Assembly: GCA_964586145.1 (NCBI GenBank) | Contig: CAZPHH010000016.1 | Span: 1-64,000, forward strand | Direction: 5' to 3' | Source of the DNA: JAFGJQ01 sp964586145 | Lineage (GTDB): Bacteria; Planctomycetota; Phycisphaerae; UBA1845 | DNA: 64,000 bases | Shown here: positions 1 to 9,136 of the stretch, piece after piece | How positions within the stretch are numbered: position 1 is the first letter of the stretch | Layout of the letters: every line of letters begins with the position of its first letter | Program-made: the position numbers and the translations under genes | The notes under the pieces: generated by a model | The model's input: the letters and a program-made list of their open reading frames with translations, nothing else | Database searches by the model: none | What the model was told of the DNA's origin: nothing

Positions 1-25
1 TGTGGGACCGGCTTTCCAGCCGGTT
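1..25 (+). repeat. Terminal unit of a dispersed palindromic repeat
   Basis: The window opens inside a repeat consisting of TGTGG followed by the hairpin GACCGGCT-TTCC-AGCCGGT. It matches the last unit of the array at 19497-19576 over 24 of 25 bases and, in reverse complement, the unit inside grpE at 56736-56760. Any preceding tandem units lie outside the window. The rest of 26-327 holds no gene, only the hairpin at 163-189. Confidence 0.8.
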
Positions 26-162
26 ACTGTGCCTCTTGCTTCAGAGAGTTGAGCACCCGGACCGCCATTCTCATGATGTCGCGATGGAATCGCAATTCTC
101 GCGGACAAGCCTCCCGTCCCCTCCTTGTTGCGGTGGGCCGCTCGGACCCCGAGTAGTATGCC

Positions 163-189
163 TGAGGCCCCGATGGGATCGGGGCCTCA
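163..189. terminator. 12-bp perfect hairpin downstream of the alcohol dehydrogenase
   Basis: A perfect inverted repeat (TGAGGCCCCGAT / ATCGGGGCCTCA, 3-nt loop) lies about 140 nt past the stop of the minus-strand alcohol dehydrogenase. No T tract follows on either strand, so it may be a factor-assisted terminator. It may instead belong to a dispersed palindrome family with an ATCGGG core, also seen at 11737 and 44418. Confidence 0.4.
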
Positions 190-327
190 CCTGCGGCCTT
201 ATGCCGCGGCCGCCGATTGGAGCCCGCGTCGCCGTCCCCGGACGAGACGCAAACGTCACTTCCCTCGCGGCACCGGTGCGTGGCCGGCCACGGATCGCCG
301 GCCGAGTGGCAGCGCGTGGCACGAACC

Positions 328-1341
328 TTACGCGGGTGTCTGCTCCATCGTCAGGACCGCCGCGCCATTGACCGCGCCGTCTTTCAGGTCGCACAGCGCG
401 CGGTTCGCATCTTCCAGGGCGTACGTCTGCACGGTGGTGTGGATAGGGATCTTGGCGGCCAGGCGGAGCAGGTTGCGACCGTCCGCGCGGGTGGCCGCCG
501 TGACGCTGCGCAAGACCTTCTCGTAGTAAAGGTGCCTCTCGTATTCCAGCGGCGGAATCTCGCTCATGTAGATGCCGGCCAGGGCCAGCGTGCCCCCGGG
601 AGCAAGGTGCTCCAGCGCCTGCGGCACGATGCTGCCGGCCGGCGCAAACACAATTCCTGCGTCCAGCCGCTGCGGCGGCGGTTCTCCGGATTCCCCGGTC
701 CACGCAGCGCCCAGCTCCGCGGCCAGTGCCCGGTGCTGCTCGCCCCGAGAGAATGCATAAACCTCGCAGCCCCAATGCCGGGCGATCTGGATGGCCACAT
801 GCGCCGATGCCCCGAAGCCGTAGAGGCCCAGCCGCCCGCCCGGCAGAACGCCCGACAGCCGTAGGGCGCGGAACCCGATGATGCCCGCACACAGCAGCGG
901 CGCCGCCTGTACGTCGTCCAGCCCGCGAGGCAGCCGATACGCGAATCCGTGCCCGATCGTCATGTATTCGGCGTATCCGCCGTTGACGTGGTAGCCGGTG
1001 AAACGGGCGTCCGGGCAGAGGTTCTCGTCGCCGCGCGTGCAGAACGGACACGCTTCGCACGTCTCGTGTAGCCAGGCCGCCCCCACCCGATCGCCCACCT
1101 TGACGCCTCGCATTCGGCCGTGGAGCGAATCGACCGTCCCCACCACCTGGTGCCCCGGAATCAGCGGCAACGGCAAACGCCCCAACTCGCCTTCGATGGT
1201 GTGCAGATCCGTGTGGCACACACCGCACGCCCGCACGCGGATGCGGATCTGCCCCGGGCCCGGCTCCGGCGCCTCCACCTCGTCCAGGTTCAGCGGGCGA
1301 TTGTGCACGGGGTTGGGATGTCGCAGAACCATGGCCTTCAT
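328..1341 (-). CDS. Zinc-dependent alcohol dehydrogenase (AdhA-like MDR family)
   Basis: 337-aa medium-chain dehydrogenase, expected to oxidise alcohols or reduce aldehydes with NAD(P) in the cytoplasm. The N-terminal GroES-like half carries the catalytic-zinc cysteine in ACGVCHTDLH and the His of LIPGHQVVG. A structural-zinc cysteine cluster follows (CEACPFC, then C of ENLCPD). The Rossmann half starts near residue 165; the usual GxGxxG appears as GLYGFGAS, which is typical of the AdhA subgroup. Length is normal for the family. It stands alone on the minus strand, with a hairpin-containing gap separating it from the upstream synthase gene. The physiological substrate cannot be told from the sequence. 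Confidence 0.9.
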   Translation of the reverse strand: MKAMVLRHPNPVHNRPLNLDEVEAPEPGPGQIRIRVRACGVCHTDLHTIEGELGRLPLPLIPGHQVVGTVDSLHGRMRGVKVGDRVGAAWLHETCEACPFCTRGDENLCPDARFTGYHVNGGYAEYMTIGHGFAYRLPRGLDDVQAAPLLCAGIIGFRALRLSGVLPGGRLGLYGFGASAHVAIQIARHWGCEVYAFSRGEQHRALAAELGAAWTGESGEPPPQRLDAGIVFAPAGSIVPQALEHLAPGGTLALAGIYMSEIPPLEYERHLYYEKVLRSVTAATRADGRNLLRLAAKIPIHTTVQTYALEDANRALCDLKDGAVNGAAVLTMEQTPA

Positions 1342-1643
1342 GCGGGGGTCTCTCGAAGTCTTGTCTGTGCGAGAGCCGGATTATGGGTGTGGCGATCAGG
1401 TTGGGCAATAGTGCCCGCCGTGGACTCCCCACACCCACCGCCGTCACCCAGCCGCCCACCGCGTGACCTTCCTGGCGAACTGGAACACCGGTCGTAACTT
1501 TCGTCAGGAAATCGCATTACGGTCATGCCCGGCGATTTATCCTCGCTTCGTGTCCACTGGCACGCGGCGTGTTACATGTCCTTTCGACTCAGCGAAGAAT
1601 GCTGGGGGGGGTGAGGCAGCCGGGAGGGAGAGCGAGGGGACAC

Positions 1644-1762
1644 GGCGGCAACCTGGCCCCGCGAAGGGGTCGGCCGCCGGGTCTGAGTGAACGTGGGGGA
1701 GGTGAATAGCTCCGCCTGGATCGCCGACCGCTGGGGAGATGGTCGGCGATCCGCCGGGCGGA
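1644..1762. other. Two strong hairpins in the 1342-1867 intergenic stretch
   Basis: The 525-bp space between the two minus-strand genes has no credible ORF but contains two stem-loops. One pairs GGCGGC (1644-1649) with GCCGCC (1673-1678), with a GGCCCC/GGGG inner stem. The other is a perfect 12-bp pairing of 1718-1729 with 1741-1752 around an 11-nt spacer, extended by TCCGCC/GGCGGA flanks. A long T run sits on the plus strand near 1842. This may be the 3' end of the synthase transcript or a small structured RNA; the sequence alone does not decide. Confidence 0.4.
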
Positions 1763-1867
1763 CCGGTGAGTGGGCCTTGTGGGGAGCCAGGTTCGAGGGG
1801 GGCCGCGTCCTGAGGGGAGTAGGACGTGGGCCTCCCTCTCTTTTTTTGCCGCCGAAGCAGGCCTTTC

Positions 1868-2890
1868 TCAGTGTTCGGGATTCGGGTCTGGCCGGTGCCG
1901 GGCGTACCAGTCGCGGAGCCCGTCGTTGTCGCAGACCAGACGGCGGCTGGTCTCCAGCACGTCCGCAACCTGCTCCCGAGAGATCTTCGGCCGATCGTCG
2001 GGCGTGGTGTCCGTGTGGGTCAGGACGCGGTCGAGCGTGAGTACGGCCATCATTAACGGCTGAAGGCAGAACAGGCGGATGCCGGTGGCGGTGCCGGGGA
2101 AGGCCAGTGTGTAGTCCAGGGCCTCGTCGAGATGTGCGGCCGCCCGAGACACGATGAGCTTCCGCACGGGCATCGGGAGGGCCGGCTGCTTGAGCACCCC
2201 GGGTTCCAATCTGCATAGCCGGGCCGCTTCCGGCGGAATGAACACCCGCCCGTCGGCGAGGTCTGCCGGGTGGTCCTTCACGATGTTCGTCAATTGCAGC
2301 CCGCGGCCGAACCGGTGGGCCTGTTCCAGCCGTTGCGGCGCGAGCAGGCTGGGGTCCTCGCCGAGTTGGAGGGCGAACAGCCGGGCCAGCATCACGCCCA
2401 CGATCCCCGCTGCGTAGTGGCAGTACCGCTCGAGATCGTCAAGCGTCTGGCAGAGAAACCGAGGGCGCCGATCGCGCGTGGTGAGCGGGGTTTCGCGGAA
2501 GCCCTCGATCATCTCCAGGGCGCAGGCCGTGACGGCCTGGATCGCCGGCGGCGGGAACGACGCCAACTCCGCCAGCACCTGACCCGCCCGCTGCATGAGC
2601 CGGCCGCAGGCATCGGAATCGGGATAGTCCTCAAACCGCTCGGTCAGGCCCGTGGCGGCCTCGGGGCGGACGGGCGGGCCCAGGGCCGTCACCAGCTCGT
2701 CGAACATCCGCCGGCGATCAGCCGGGTCCGTGCCGGGCCGGTCCTCCACGGTGTCGATCATACGGCAGATGAGGTAGGCCGTGCCGATCCAGCGCCCCAG
2801 CGGCTCGGGCAGCTCCGGAATAGACAGGGCGAACGTGCGGGAGACGCCCTGGAGAAGTTCGTCGAGAGGCAGATCGCTTGCGGTGCTCAT
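1868..2890 (-). CDS. Squalene/phytoene synthase family protein (probable C30 dehydrosqualene/squalene synthase)
   Basis: 340-aa prenyl-transferring condensing enzyme that joins two isoprenyl diphosphates head to head. Both Mg-diphosphate motifs are present: DTVED at residues 46-50 and N202-x3-D206-x3-D210 (NIVKDHPAD). The DTVED block with YLICRM resembles squalene-synthase-type enzymes more than plant-type phytoene synthases. With the C30 desaturase/oxidase cluster at 24-30 kb, the inferred product is a C30 precursor (squalene or dehydrosqualene) from farnesyl diphosphate. The reading frame stays open to 2929; I chose the internal ATG at 2890 because family similarity begins just after it, but neither start has a clear ribosome-binding site. 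Confidence 0.85.
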   Translation of the reverse strand: MSTASDLPLDELLQGVSRTFALSIPELPEPLGRWIGTAYLICRMIDTVEDRPGTDPADRRRMFDELVTALGPPVRPEAATGLTERFEDYPDSDACGRLMQRAGQVLAELASFPPPAIQAVTACALEMIEGFRETPLTTRDRRPRFLCQTLDDLERYCHYAAGIVGVMLARLFALQLGEDPSLLAPQRLEQAHRFGRGLQLTNIVKDHPADLADGRVFIPPEAARLCRLEPGVLKQPALPMPVRKLIVSRAAAHLDEALDYTLAFPGTATGIRLFCLQPLMMAVLTLDRVLTHTDTTPDDRPKISREQVADVLETSRRLVCDNDGLRDWYARHRPDPNPEH

Positions 2891-3013
2891 GACACGCAGG
2901 AGCATACCCTCGCGAAGGAGGGCGGACAACGGTGTCTCGTGGGGATCGGGGCTGCTACCTCACCGCCTGGTTGTGCCTTTTCGGATCCTGCGCCCGTCAG
3001 TAGACTGGCCGCC

Positions 3014-4114
3014 ATGCATTGGGCGGTACTGGCGGCGGTGGTCGGCACGTTTGGGGCGTCGGTCGTGATGACCGGGCTGGTTCGGCGTTGGGCACGGCGG
3101 ACGGACTTTGTCGACCGGCCGGCCGGGCACAAGCAGCACGCGAACCCCACGCCGCTGGGCGGAGGCATCGCCATCACCTGGACGCTGTGCGGCTCGCTGC
3201 TGGCGGGGACGTTCGCCGTGTGGCTGGCTCATCAGCAGGGTTGGACGCCGCAACTGCCCGAACTGCTGCGGCTGCATGCCCCGGGCATCGCGAGCCGCCT
3301 GCCGAACGTGCTCGCGCTGGTGGGCGGGGCGCTGGTGCTGCACATCGTGGGATGGGCCGACGATCGAAGGCCGATGGGCCCGGGTGTGAAGTTCCTCGTC
3401 CAATTCCTCGTGGCCGCCGTGCTGGTCGTCGGCTTCGGCATGCGGGTGGCGGAGTTTCTCGGGGCGCCGCTGGCGATCGGCCTGTCGATCCTGTGGATCG
3501 TGCTGATCATCAACGCGTTCAACTTCCTGGACAACATGGATGGGCTGAACGCGGGCGTGGCGGCCATCAGCGCCGCGATCCTGGCGTCGGCGGCCATGCG
3601 GAACGGGCAGGTGTTCGTTCCGACCGTCGCGTGGGCCCTGGTGGGCACGCTGCTGGGGTTTCTGGTGTTCAACTTCTCGCCGGCCAGCATCTTCATGGGG
3701 GATGCGGGCAGCCTGGTGGTGGGGTACTTCCTGGCCATGCTCAGCGTGCTGACCACGTACCAGGAGTACGATCCGGCGCGCGGCGTCGTGCCCTACGGCG
3801 TGCTGATGCCGGTGGTGGTGCTGGCTGTCCCGTTGTATGACGTGATCAGCGTCGTGATCGTCCGGCTGCGAGCAGGGGACAGCCCGTTCCGGGGCGATCG
3901 TCGGCACTTCTCGCATCGGTTGACCCGGCGCGGCATGACGCCGCGGGCGGCTGTTCTGACCATCTACCTGGCAACCATGGCGACGTCCCTGGCCGCCCTG
4001 CAGTTGCCGGGCGCGACCTGGCTGACGGCCCTTCTGGTCCTGACACAGACGCTCTGCGTCGTTCTGATCATCGCGATTCTGGAGGGTCGACCGCCGACCT
4101 TTCCCCGGCGGTGA
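3014..4114 (+). CDS. Undecaprenyl-phosphate sugar-1-phosphate transferase (WecA/TagO/MraY family)
   Basis: 366-aa polytopic membrane enzyme expected to move a HexNAc-1-phosphate from a UDP-sugar to undecaprenyl phosphate, the first step of a surface glycan. Family motifs appear in order: DRPAGHKQHANPTPLGGG near the N-terminus, the DDR pair after GWA, NAFNFLDNMDGLNAGVA, GDAGSLVVGY and the cytosolic HFSHRL loop. About ten hydrophobic segments are visible. The open frame extends far upstream (to 2270) over the antisense of the synthase gene; the start at 3014 (MHWAVL) is where membrane-protein sequence begins. It is divergent from the synthase. The specific sugar is unknown. Confidence 0.9.
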   Translation: MHWAVLAAVVGTFGASVVMTGLVRRWARRTDFVDRPAGHKQHANPTPLGGGIAITWTLCGSLLAGTFAVWLAHQQGWTPQLPELLRLHAPGIASRLPNVLALVGGALVLHIVGWADDRRPMGPGVKFLVQFLVAAVLVVGFGMRVAEFLGAPLAIGLSILWIVLIINAFNFLDNMDGLNAGVAAISAAILASAAMRNGQVFVPTVAWALVGTLLGFLVFNFSPASIFMGDAGSLVVGYFLAMLSVLTTYQEYDPARGVVPYGVLMPVVVLAVPLYDVISVVIVRLRAGDSPFRGDRRHFSHRLTRRGMTPRAAVLTIYLATMATSLAALQLPGATWLTALLVLTQTLCVVLIIAILEGRPPTFPRR

Positions 4115-4234
4115 GTAAAAAGATGTGTGGGCGACTGCGGGCTTTGGGCCGGCCTGCGCACGAGGAATCGGCCGGCAACGGCCCGTACTACGCATGCTTA
4201 TCGCCCCGATGCATCCGGCCGGCGCCCTGGGGGA

Positions 4235-4264
4235 TTGAAAGACCGTCCACGATTCGTGTACACT
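4235..4264 (+). promoter_or_regulatory. Candidate sigma-70-type promoter for the C25 protease
   Basis: TTGAAA (4235-4240), an 18-bp spacer and TACACT (4259-4264) lie about 250 nt upstream of the protease start. The 404-bp gap 4115-4518 otherwise contains no gene that I can support. The assignment is by consensus match only. Confidence 0.35.
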
Positions 4265-4518
4265 GGGCACCTGGGATGAGGTGGATCGCGAGACACCGCA
4301 GATCCACATCTGCACCTGCGTGTTTGCACGCCGGCGGGGATGGGTCCAGTATCGGATGTCGACATCCGGTTCCGTCCTCCTCACGTTCGACTCCATTGGG
4401 CAGCCCAGGGCGCTGCGAGTCACACGCGGTGCCCCGCTTCTCATTCCCATCGTGGCCAAACGGATGGAACAGAAACGACGTTTGGCCGAACGGACACAGG
4501 CAAAAAGGAGGAAAGCAC

Positions 4519-7500
4519 ATGCTGGGATCACGAATGACGCGACCTGCGAATCGGCCGGTCGCGTGCGCGCTGGGAATTGTCGTTCTTGTCCTGCTTGCGG
4601 CTCCGGTGAGCCCCGTTGTCGCCGCCGGTGACGGTCCCGCGCCCGACGGTGCGGTGCGCGTGACGTTGCCGGTTGCGCCCTATCAGCATCAGAGAGCGGG
4701 TGATCTCGACGAGTTGGCCGTTGAGGGGTATGGTCGGCTGCTCGTCCCGGGCAAGCCCAAGCTCCCCTCACGCATCTTCAGCATTGCGATTCCGCCGGGG
4801 GCGCAGGTGGCGGACGTGTCCGTGGACGCCGGAAAAGGGGTTTCTCTTCCCGGCGCCTATGACATCGCACCGGCCCCGTTGCCACGCGTGATCGGCACGG
4901 AAGACCCCGCCATCCACGCCGAACAGCTCGCCCGGTACGAAGCGAACCGCGCGGCGGTCTACTCCAGCGACGATCCCTATCCCGCCCGGGTGGCCGAGTT
5001 CGTCCGCTCCGCCGGGTATCGCAAGTACAACCTGGTGGACGTGCAGGTGTGCCCGTTCGCGTACCGTCCCCTCTCGCGCGGGCTGACGTACTACCCGGAC
5101 ATCACCGTGACGGTCACGTATCGCGCTCCCGAGAAGGGCGTGGATCCGATGACGGACCATCTCGCCCGCTCCGAGCGCGTCGCCCGGGAGATCATCGTGA
5201 ACTACCCGGAGGCGGCGGAGTGGTATCCGACGTCGCAAGCCCCTGCCCGCGGGCTCCATGACTACGTGATCATCACGCTGGACTCACTCACGTCGGCCGT
5301 GACCCCGCTGGTCAATTGGGAGACCGCCAAAGGCCGCACCGTGCAGGTCGTGACGACCACCTGGATCAACGCCAACTACACCGGATACGACCTGGCGGCC
5401 CGCATGAGGGCGTTTCTGCGCGACAAGTACCCCGGCGGCGAATGGGGCATCGAGGACGTGCTGCTCGTGGGTCACTACGACGACGTTCCCGTGCGCCGGA
5501 CCGCGCAGGATCTGGGATACGGGCAGCCGGAGACCGACTACTACTATGCGGAACTGTCCCTGCCCGATGATCAGTCCTGGGACGCCGATGGAGATCATCA
5601 GTACGGCGAAAACAGCGACCCGATCGACTTCTATGCGGAGGTGAACGTCGGCCGCATTCCCTACAGCGATGCGGCCACCGTGTCGAGCATCTGCACCAAA
5701 TCGGTGGCCTTCGAGCAGAACACGGACCCGGCCTTCAAAAAGAACATCCTGCTGCTGGGCGCGTTCTTCTGGGACAACGACCCCAACCCGCGCACGGACA
5801 ACGCGGTGCTGATGGAGGTCAAGGTGAACCAGCCCTGGATGGCCGACTGGACCATGACCCGCATGTATGAGCAGGGCTACTCCGCGTACGCCATGGACTA
5901 CAACCTGACCCTGGCCAACGTGGTGTCCGTCTGGTCGTCGGGCACGTTCGGGTTCGTGAACTGGGCCGGGCACGGCTCGCCCACGTCGGCCCACGTCTAC
6001 CACGGTTCCCAGCCGGCGTTCATCACGGCCAGCAGCACCGCGCAGCTCAACGACAACTACCCGTCCATCGTGTTCGCCGACGCGTGCAGCAACCACGACA
6101 CTGACGAAAACAACATCATCCGGGCCCTCCTGGGTCGGGGCGCGGTCGGAGCGGTCGGAGCGACGAAGGTGGCCCTGGGCTGCCCCGGATGGGACGATCC
6201 CTATGACGGTTCGAGCCAGTCGCTGGACTACTTCTTCACGACGAGCGTGACGTCGGGCGACTACACGATCGGCGCCGCGCACCAGTGGGCCCTGCGGCAG
6301 ATGTACGTCAACAACCTGTGGGCCTACGTGCGATACGAAACGTTCGAGTGGGGCGCGTTGCTCGGAAACCCCAATCTCAGCATGGGCGCCCCGGAGCCTT
6401 TGAGGATCAGCTTCCCAGACGGCCTGCCCGAGACGATCGGGCCCGGCGCCCCTACGGCAATTCAGGTGCAGATCTCCGACGGGACCGAAACGTACGTGCC
6501 CGGGACGGGGGCCCTGCACTATCGCTATGACGGCGGCGCGTTCCTGACCGCGGGCCTCACGTCGCTGGGCGGCACCCTGTACCAGGCGACGCTGCCGGCG
6601 GCAGACTGCGGCGACACGCCCGAGTATTACTTCAGCGCCCAAGGGAGCCTGGGCGCCGTCGTCCTCTCCCCGGCCAACGCGCCCGCCGGTGTGCATACGA
6701 CCCTTGTGGGCACGTTCACGACGGTCGTCGAGTACGACTTCGAGGGCGACGACGACCTGGGCTGGACCGTCGGAGACGAAGGGGACGACGCCACCGCGGG
6801 CATCTGGAACCGGATGGACCCGGAGGGCACCGCGGCGCAGCCGGAGGACGACCACACGCCGCCCCCGGGAGTGAAGTGCTGGGTCACGGACGGCTATTAC
6901 GGCGGAAGCCTGGGCGCCCGAGACGTCGACGACGGCAAGACCACCCTCCTGTCGCCGGTCTTCGACCTGTCAGGCCTGTCCGACGCCACGATCAGCTACT
7001 ACCGCTGGTACTCCAACGACACGGGAGCCGCGCCCAACGCGGACGTGTTCGTCGTCGACATCTCCAACAACGGCGGGACCACCTGGGAGAACGCCGAAAC
7101 GGTCGGACCCTCCGGCCCCGGCACGTCGGGCGGGTGGATCTATCACGAGTTCCCGGTGGCCGACTTCGTGACCCCCACCGGGCAGGTCAAGCTGCGCTTC
7201 GTCGCGTCCGACGAAGACGCCGGGTCCCTGGTGGAGGCCGCACTGGACGACTTCAAGATCGTCGCCCTGGAATGCACCCCGTCCGAGACGTGTTCGGACG
7301 GCATCCAGAATCAGGGCGAGGAGCGTATCGACTGCGGCGGGCCGAACTGTGATCCGTGCGAATGCACGTCCGACGGCGCCTGCGACGACGGCCTGTTCTG
7401 CACGGGCGCCGAAACGTGTGATGCGTACGGATTCTGCCAGTCGGCCGGCGATCCGTGCCTCACCACGCACTGGTGCAACGAAACCGACGATGTCTGCGTC

Positions 7501-7683
7501 CTGTACGGCAACGGCGACTTCGAACCCGACGGCGACGTGGACCTGGCGGACTTCTCCTCGTTCCAGCAGTGCTTCGGCAGCGAGGCGATCGGTGCGTGCG
7601 AACCGGGCAACTTCACCGGCACAGGCATGATCGATCTGGATGACCTGGCCCACTTCGTCAACGAACTGACGGGCCCGCAGTAA
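4519..7683 (+). CDS. Secreted C25 (gingipain-type) cysteine protease with dockerin-like C-terminus
   Basis: 1054-aa secreted protease. The start at 4519 follows AAAAAGGAGG and opens a signal peptide (MLGSRMTRPANRP, then a hydrophobic run ending near AAG at residue 37). The N-terminal ~240 residues look like a C25 propeptide. The catalytic dyad is His485 in NWAGHGSP and Cys523 in FADACSNHD, as in gingipains. A jelly-roll-like region (YDFEGDDDLGW) follows around residues 740-920, then a Cys-rich CSDGIQNQGEE block. It ends with two EF-hand-like dockerin repeats (PDGDVDLADF, TGTGMIDLDDL) from about residue 997. The last two modules suggest surface display or protein-protein attachment. Substrates are unknown. 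A 10-bp hairpin lies past the stop. Confidence 0.9.
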   Translation: MLGSRMTRPANRPVACALGIVVLVLLAAPVSPVVAAGDGPAPDGAVRVTLPVAPYQHQRAGDLDELAVEGYGRLLVPGKPKLPSRIFSIAIPPGAQVADVSVDAGKGVSLPGAYDIAPAPLPRVIGTEDPAIHAEQLARYEANRAAVYSSDDPYPARVAEFVRSAGYRKYNLVDVQVCPFAYRPLSRGLTYYPDITVTVTYRAPEKGVDPMTDHLARSERVAREIIVNYPEAAEWYPTSQAPARGLHDYVIITLDSLTSAVTPLVNWETAKGRTVQVVTTTWINANYTGYDLAARMRAFLRDKYPGGEWGIEDVLLVGHYDDVPVRRTAQDLGYGQPETDYYYAELSLPDDQSWDADGDHQYGENSDPIDFYAEVNVGRIPYSDAATVSSICTKSVAFEQNTDPAFKKNILLLGAFFWDNDPNPRTDNAVLMEVKVNQPWMADWTMTRMYEQGYSAYAMDYNLTLANVVSVWSSGTFGFVNWAGHGSPTSAHVYHGSQPAFITASSTAQLNDNYPSIVFADACSNHDTDENNIIRALLGRGAVGAVGATKVALGCPGWDDPYDGSSQSLDYFFTTSVTSGDYTIGAAHQWALRQMYVNNLWAYVRYETFEWGALLGNPNLSMGAPEPLRISFPDGLPETIGPGAPTAIQVQISDGTETYVPGTGALHYRYDGGAFLTAGLTSLGGTLYQATLPAADCGDTPEYYFSAQGSLGAVVLSPANAPAGVHTTLVGTFTTVVEYDFEGDDDLGWTVGDEGDDATAGIWNRMDPEGTAAQPEDDHTPPPGVKCWVTDGYYGGSLGARDVDDGKTTLLSPVFDLSGLSDATISYYRWYSNDTGAAPNADVFVVDISNNGGTTWENAETVGPSGPGTSGGWIYHEFPVADFVTPTGQVKLRFVASDEDAGSLVEAALDDFKIVALECTPSETCSDGIQNQGEERIDCGGPNCDPCECTSDGACDDGLFCTGAETCDAYGFCQSAGDPCLTTHWCNETDDVCVLYGNGDFEPDGDVDLADFSSFQQCFGSEAIGACEPGNFTGTGMIDLDDLAHFVNELTGPQ

Positions 7684-7724
7684 CGCGGGCGCCACACGCC
7701 AACCTCGGCTGTCACGCCGCGGGG

Positions 7725-7749
7725 GAAGGCCCGAGTGCATCGGGCCTTC
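7725..7749 (+). terminator. 10-bp hairpin after the C25 protease
   Basis: Perfect inverted repeat GAAGGCCCGA / TCGGGCCTTC with loop GTGCA, 42 nt past the protease stop. It lacks a T tract, like other hairpins after genes in this window. Confidence 0.5.
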
Positions 7750-7870
7750 ACCCGTGGCCGCCGGCCTCGGCCTCCGTCGGAGTTTTCACCGGTTCCCGGC
7801 TATCCGAACCGGACGGGCGGGGTCATGGGGGTAGGGGTGAGTCGTAACGGGTACTTGGGGGGTTACCATC

Positions 7871-8191
7871 ATGCTGGTCGTTGTCGGATGGATCGGTTGC
7901 CTGGGTGCGATGGGGAATGGGCCGCACAGTCCCCAGGCGTCCGTGCCGGTGATCTACGTGGAGGCGGAGGGGGTCGGCCGGCCGCCACGCGGGATGACCG
8001 GACCGCGGGCGCACCGGATGGCCCGTCGGGCGGCGGAGGTCCGCGCGGCGCGAAACCTGACGGCCAAGCTTTCCGGCGCCCCCGCGCGACATCATTCCTT
8101 GCGGGCCGTCGTGCGCGGCCACGAGTACACGGCGCCGCGGGTCCTCCCGGACGGAACCGTCATCCTTCGAGCGCGAATCCGCAGGCCGTAG
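7871..8191 (+). CDS. Small exported protein, LPP20-like
   Basis: 106-aa protein preceded by a purine-rich GGGGGG about 8 nt before the ATG. The N-terminus is short and hydrophobic (MLVVVGWIGCLG). The body has the pattern RMARRAAEVRAARNLTAKLSG followed by VVRGHEY and a terminal LPDGTVILRARI. This resembles the small LPP20/FlgO-type envelope fold, in which an Ala/Arg-rich helix precedes a beta region. The Cys at residue 10 is not in a convincing lipobox. Function unknown; it sits alone between the protease and a minus-strand gene. Confidence 0.55.
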   Translation: MLVVVGWIGCLGAMGNGPHSPQASVPVIYVEAEGVGRPPRGMTGPRAHRMARRAAEVRAARNLTAKLSGAPARHHSLRAVVRGHEYTAPRVLPDGTVILRARIRRP

Positions 8192-8436
8192 TCCTGTCCG
8201 ATACGGGTGCGCCGGCCCCCCCGCACCTTTCGGCGTCTCGAGGCACTCGGGATCCTCGCGGGCCATTCGTGTGGAACCGGGATTGCGGCCGGTCTCTGAT
8301 CATGCTGGGGGAATCCGGCGTGAAGGGCCTGCCGGTCTTTGGGAATCGGGGGCCGGAGGAAGCTCGTCCCGGCGCGCGGTCGGCGACGGCCACATCGGGA
8401 TGCGCCGAGTCATCGATGCAATAAAATCATCCCGAC

Positions 8437-8465
8437 ACCATTGAATTCGCAACCATTGAATTCGC
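8437..8465. repeat. AT-rich 15-bp tandem duplication
   Basis: Two copies of ACCATTGAATTCGC, separated by one A, with a degenerate third (CACCACAAAATTCGC) directly after. They sit just beyond the stop of the minus-strand gene ending at 8489, in otherwise GC-rich sequence. The rest of 8192-8488 holds nothing I recognise. Confidence 0.6.
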
Positions 8466-8488
8466 TCACCACAAAATTCGCGAGTGTT

Positions 8489-9136
8489 TCACCACAGGGT
8501 TTTGCGCATGACCGCATCGAGAAGCGGGTTTGTCCGCAAGGGCCGGCGTCGGCGCCGGCGGGTCCGGCCCACCAGGGGCAGAGCGACAACGGATATCCAC
8601 AGGGCCGGGGCCGCACCGGCTCCGCAGAGGAGCGGCCCGAAGCGGAACCCGCCGCCGTCGGCCCCGTCGCGGTCGCAGAAGGGATCGTCGTCGATGGAGT
8701 CGCAGGGGTCGCAGCCGGTGTTGCCGATCTCTTCGGGGAAGAGTCCGCTGTCCAGGGGTTGTCCGGTTCGCGCGTCGAGTTGAACGACCGTCTCGCGGTC
8801 GGTAATCCAGAACACGGTCGGATAGCCGTCCGCATCGTCGGCGTAGACCATCCGTCCGGCGGCGAAGCCGTTGTAGTAGACGTTGTTGTCGTCATCCACG
8901 AGCAATGCATCGAGCCGCGTGTCTCGACCGGTGATTCGGATGACCTCTCCCGTGTCCGCGACGACGGTGAGTTCGGCGTTGGAGGTGTTGACCACTCCGC
9001 AGACGGCGCCCGTCTCGGGATCCTGGAAGACGCTCCATTCCTCGCCGAACTGAGCCCGTGCCGCGCCCGGCATCGCGATCCCTGCCGCCGCCGCCAGCCC
9101 GAAACACCATGCACGCACGTTCTTCCGGAGGGTCAC
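8489..9136 (-). CDS. Secreted protein with MYXO-CTERM-like C-terminal tail
   Basis: 215-aa protein. The GTG start at 9136 follows AAAGGAGA at good spacing. A signal peptide (residues 1-28, ending AARAQ) precedes a short beta-rich body with repeated acidic DDDNNVYYNG/DADGYP motifs, which may be one or two propeller-like blades. The C-terminus has Cys (LLCGAG), a hydrophobic stretch ALWISVVALPLVG and then an arginine run (RTRRRRRR). That is the tripartite layout of MYXO-CTERM/PEP-CTERM-type sorting tails, but about 18 residues follow the Arg run, which is longer than usual. No enzymatic motif is visible. Confidence 0.65.
   Translation of the reverse strand: MTLRKNVRAWCFGLAAAAGIAMPGAARAQFGEEWSVFQDPETGAVCGVVNTSNAELTVVADTGEVIRITGRDTRLDALLVDDDNNVYYNGFAAGRMVYADDADGYPTVFWITDRETVVQLDARTGQPLDSGLFPEEIGNTGCDPCDSIDDDPFCDRDGADGGGFRFGPLLCGAGAAPALWISVVALPLVGRTRRRRRRPLRTNPLLDAVMRKTLW

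Noticed and set aside
71..1459. Long minus-strand open frame of 462 codons over the alcohol dehydrogenase
   Set aside because: It lies in another frame of the same strand and is Arg/Gly/Pro-rich; the overlapping frame is a well-conserved dehydrogenase.
2270..3013. Upstream extension of the WecA/TagO-like gene by 248 codons
   Set aside because: It is antisense to the synthase gene and has no similarity to the family, whose first helix begins at 3014.
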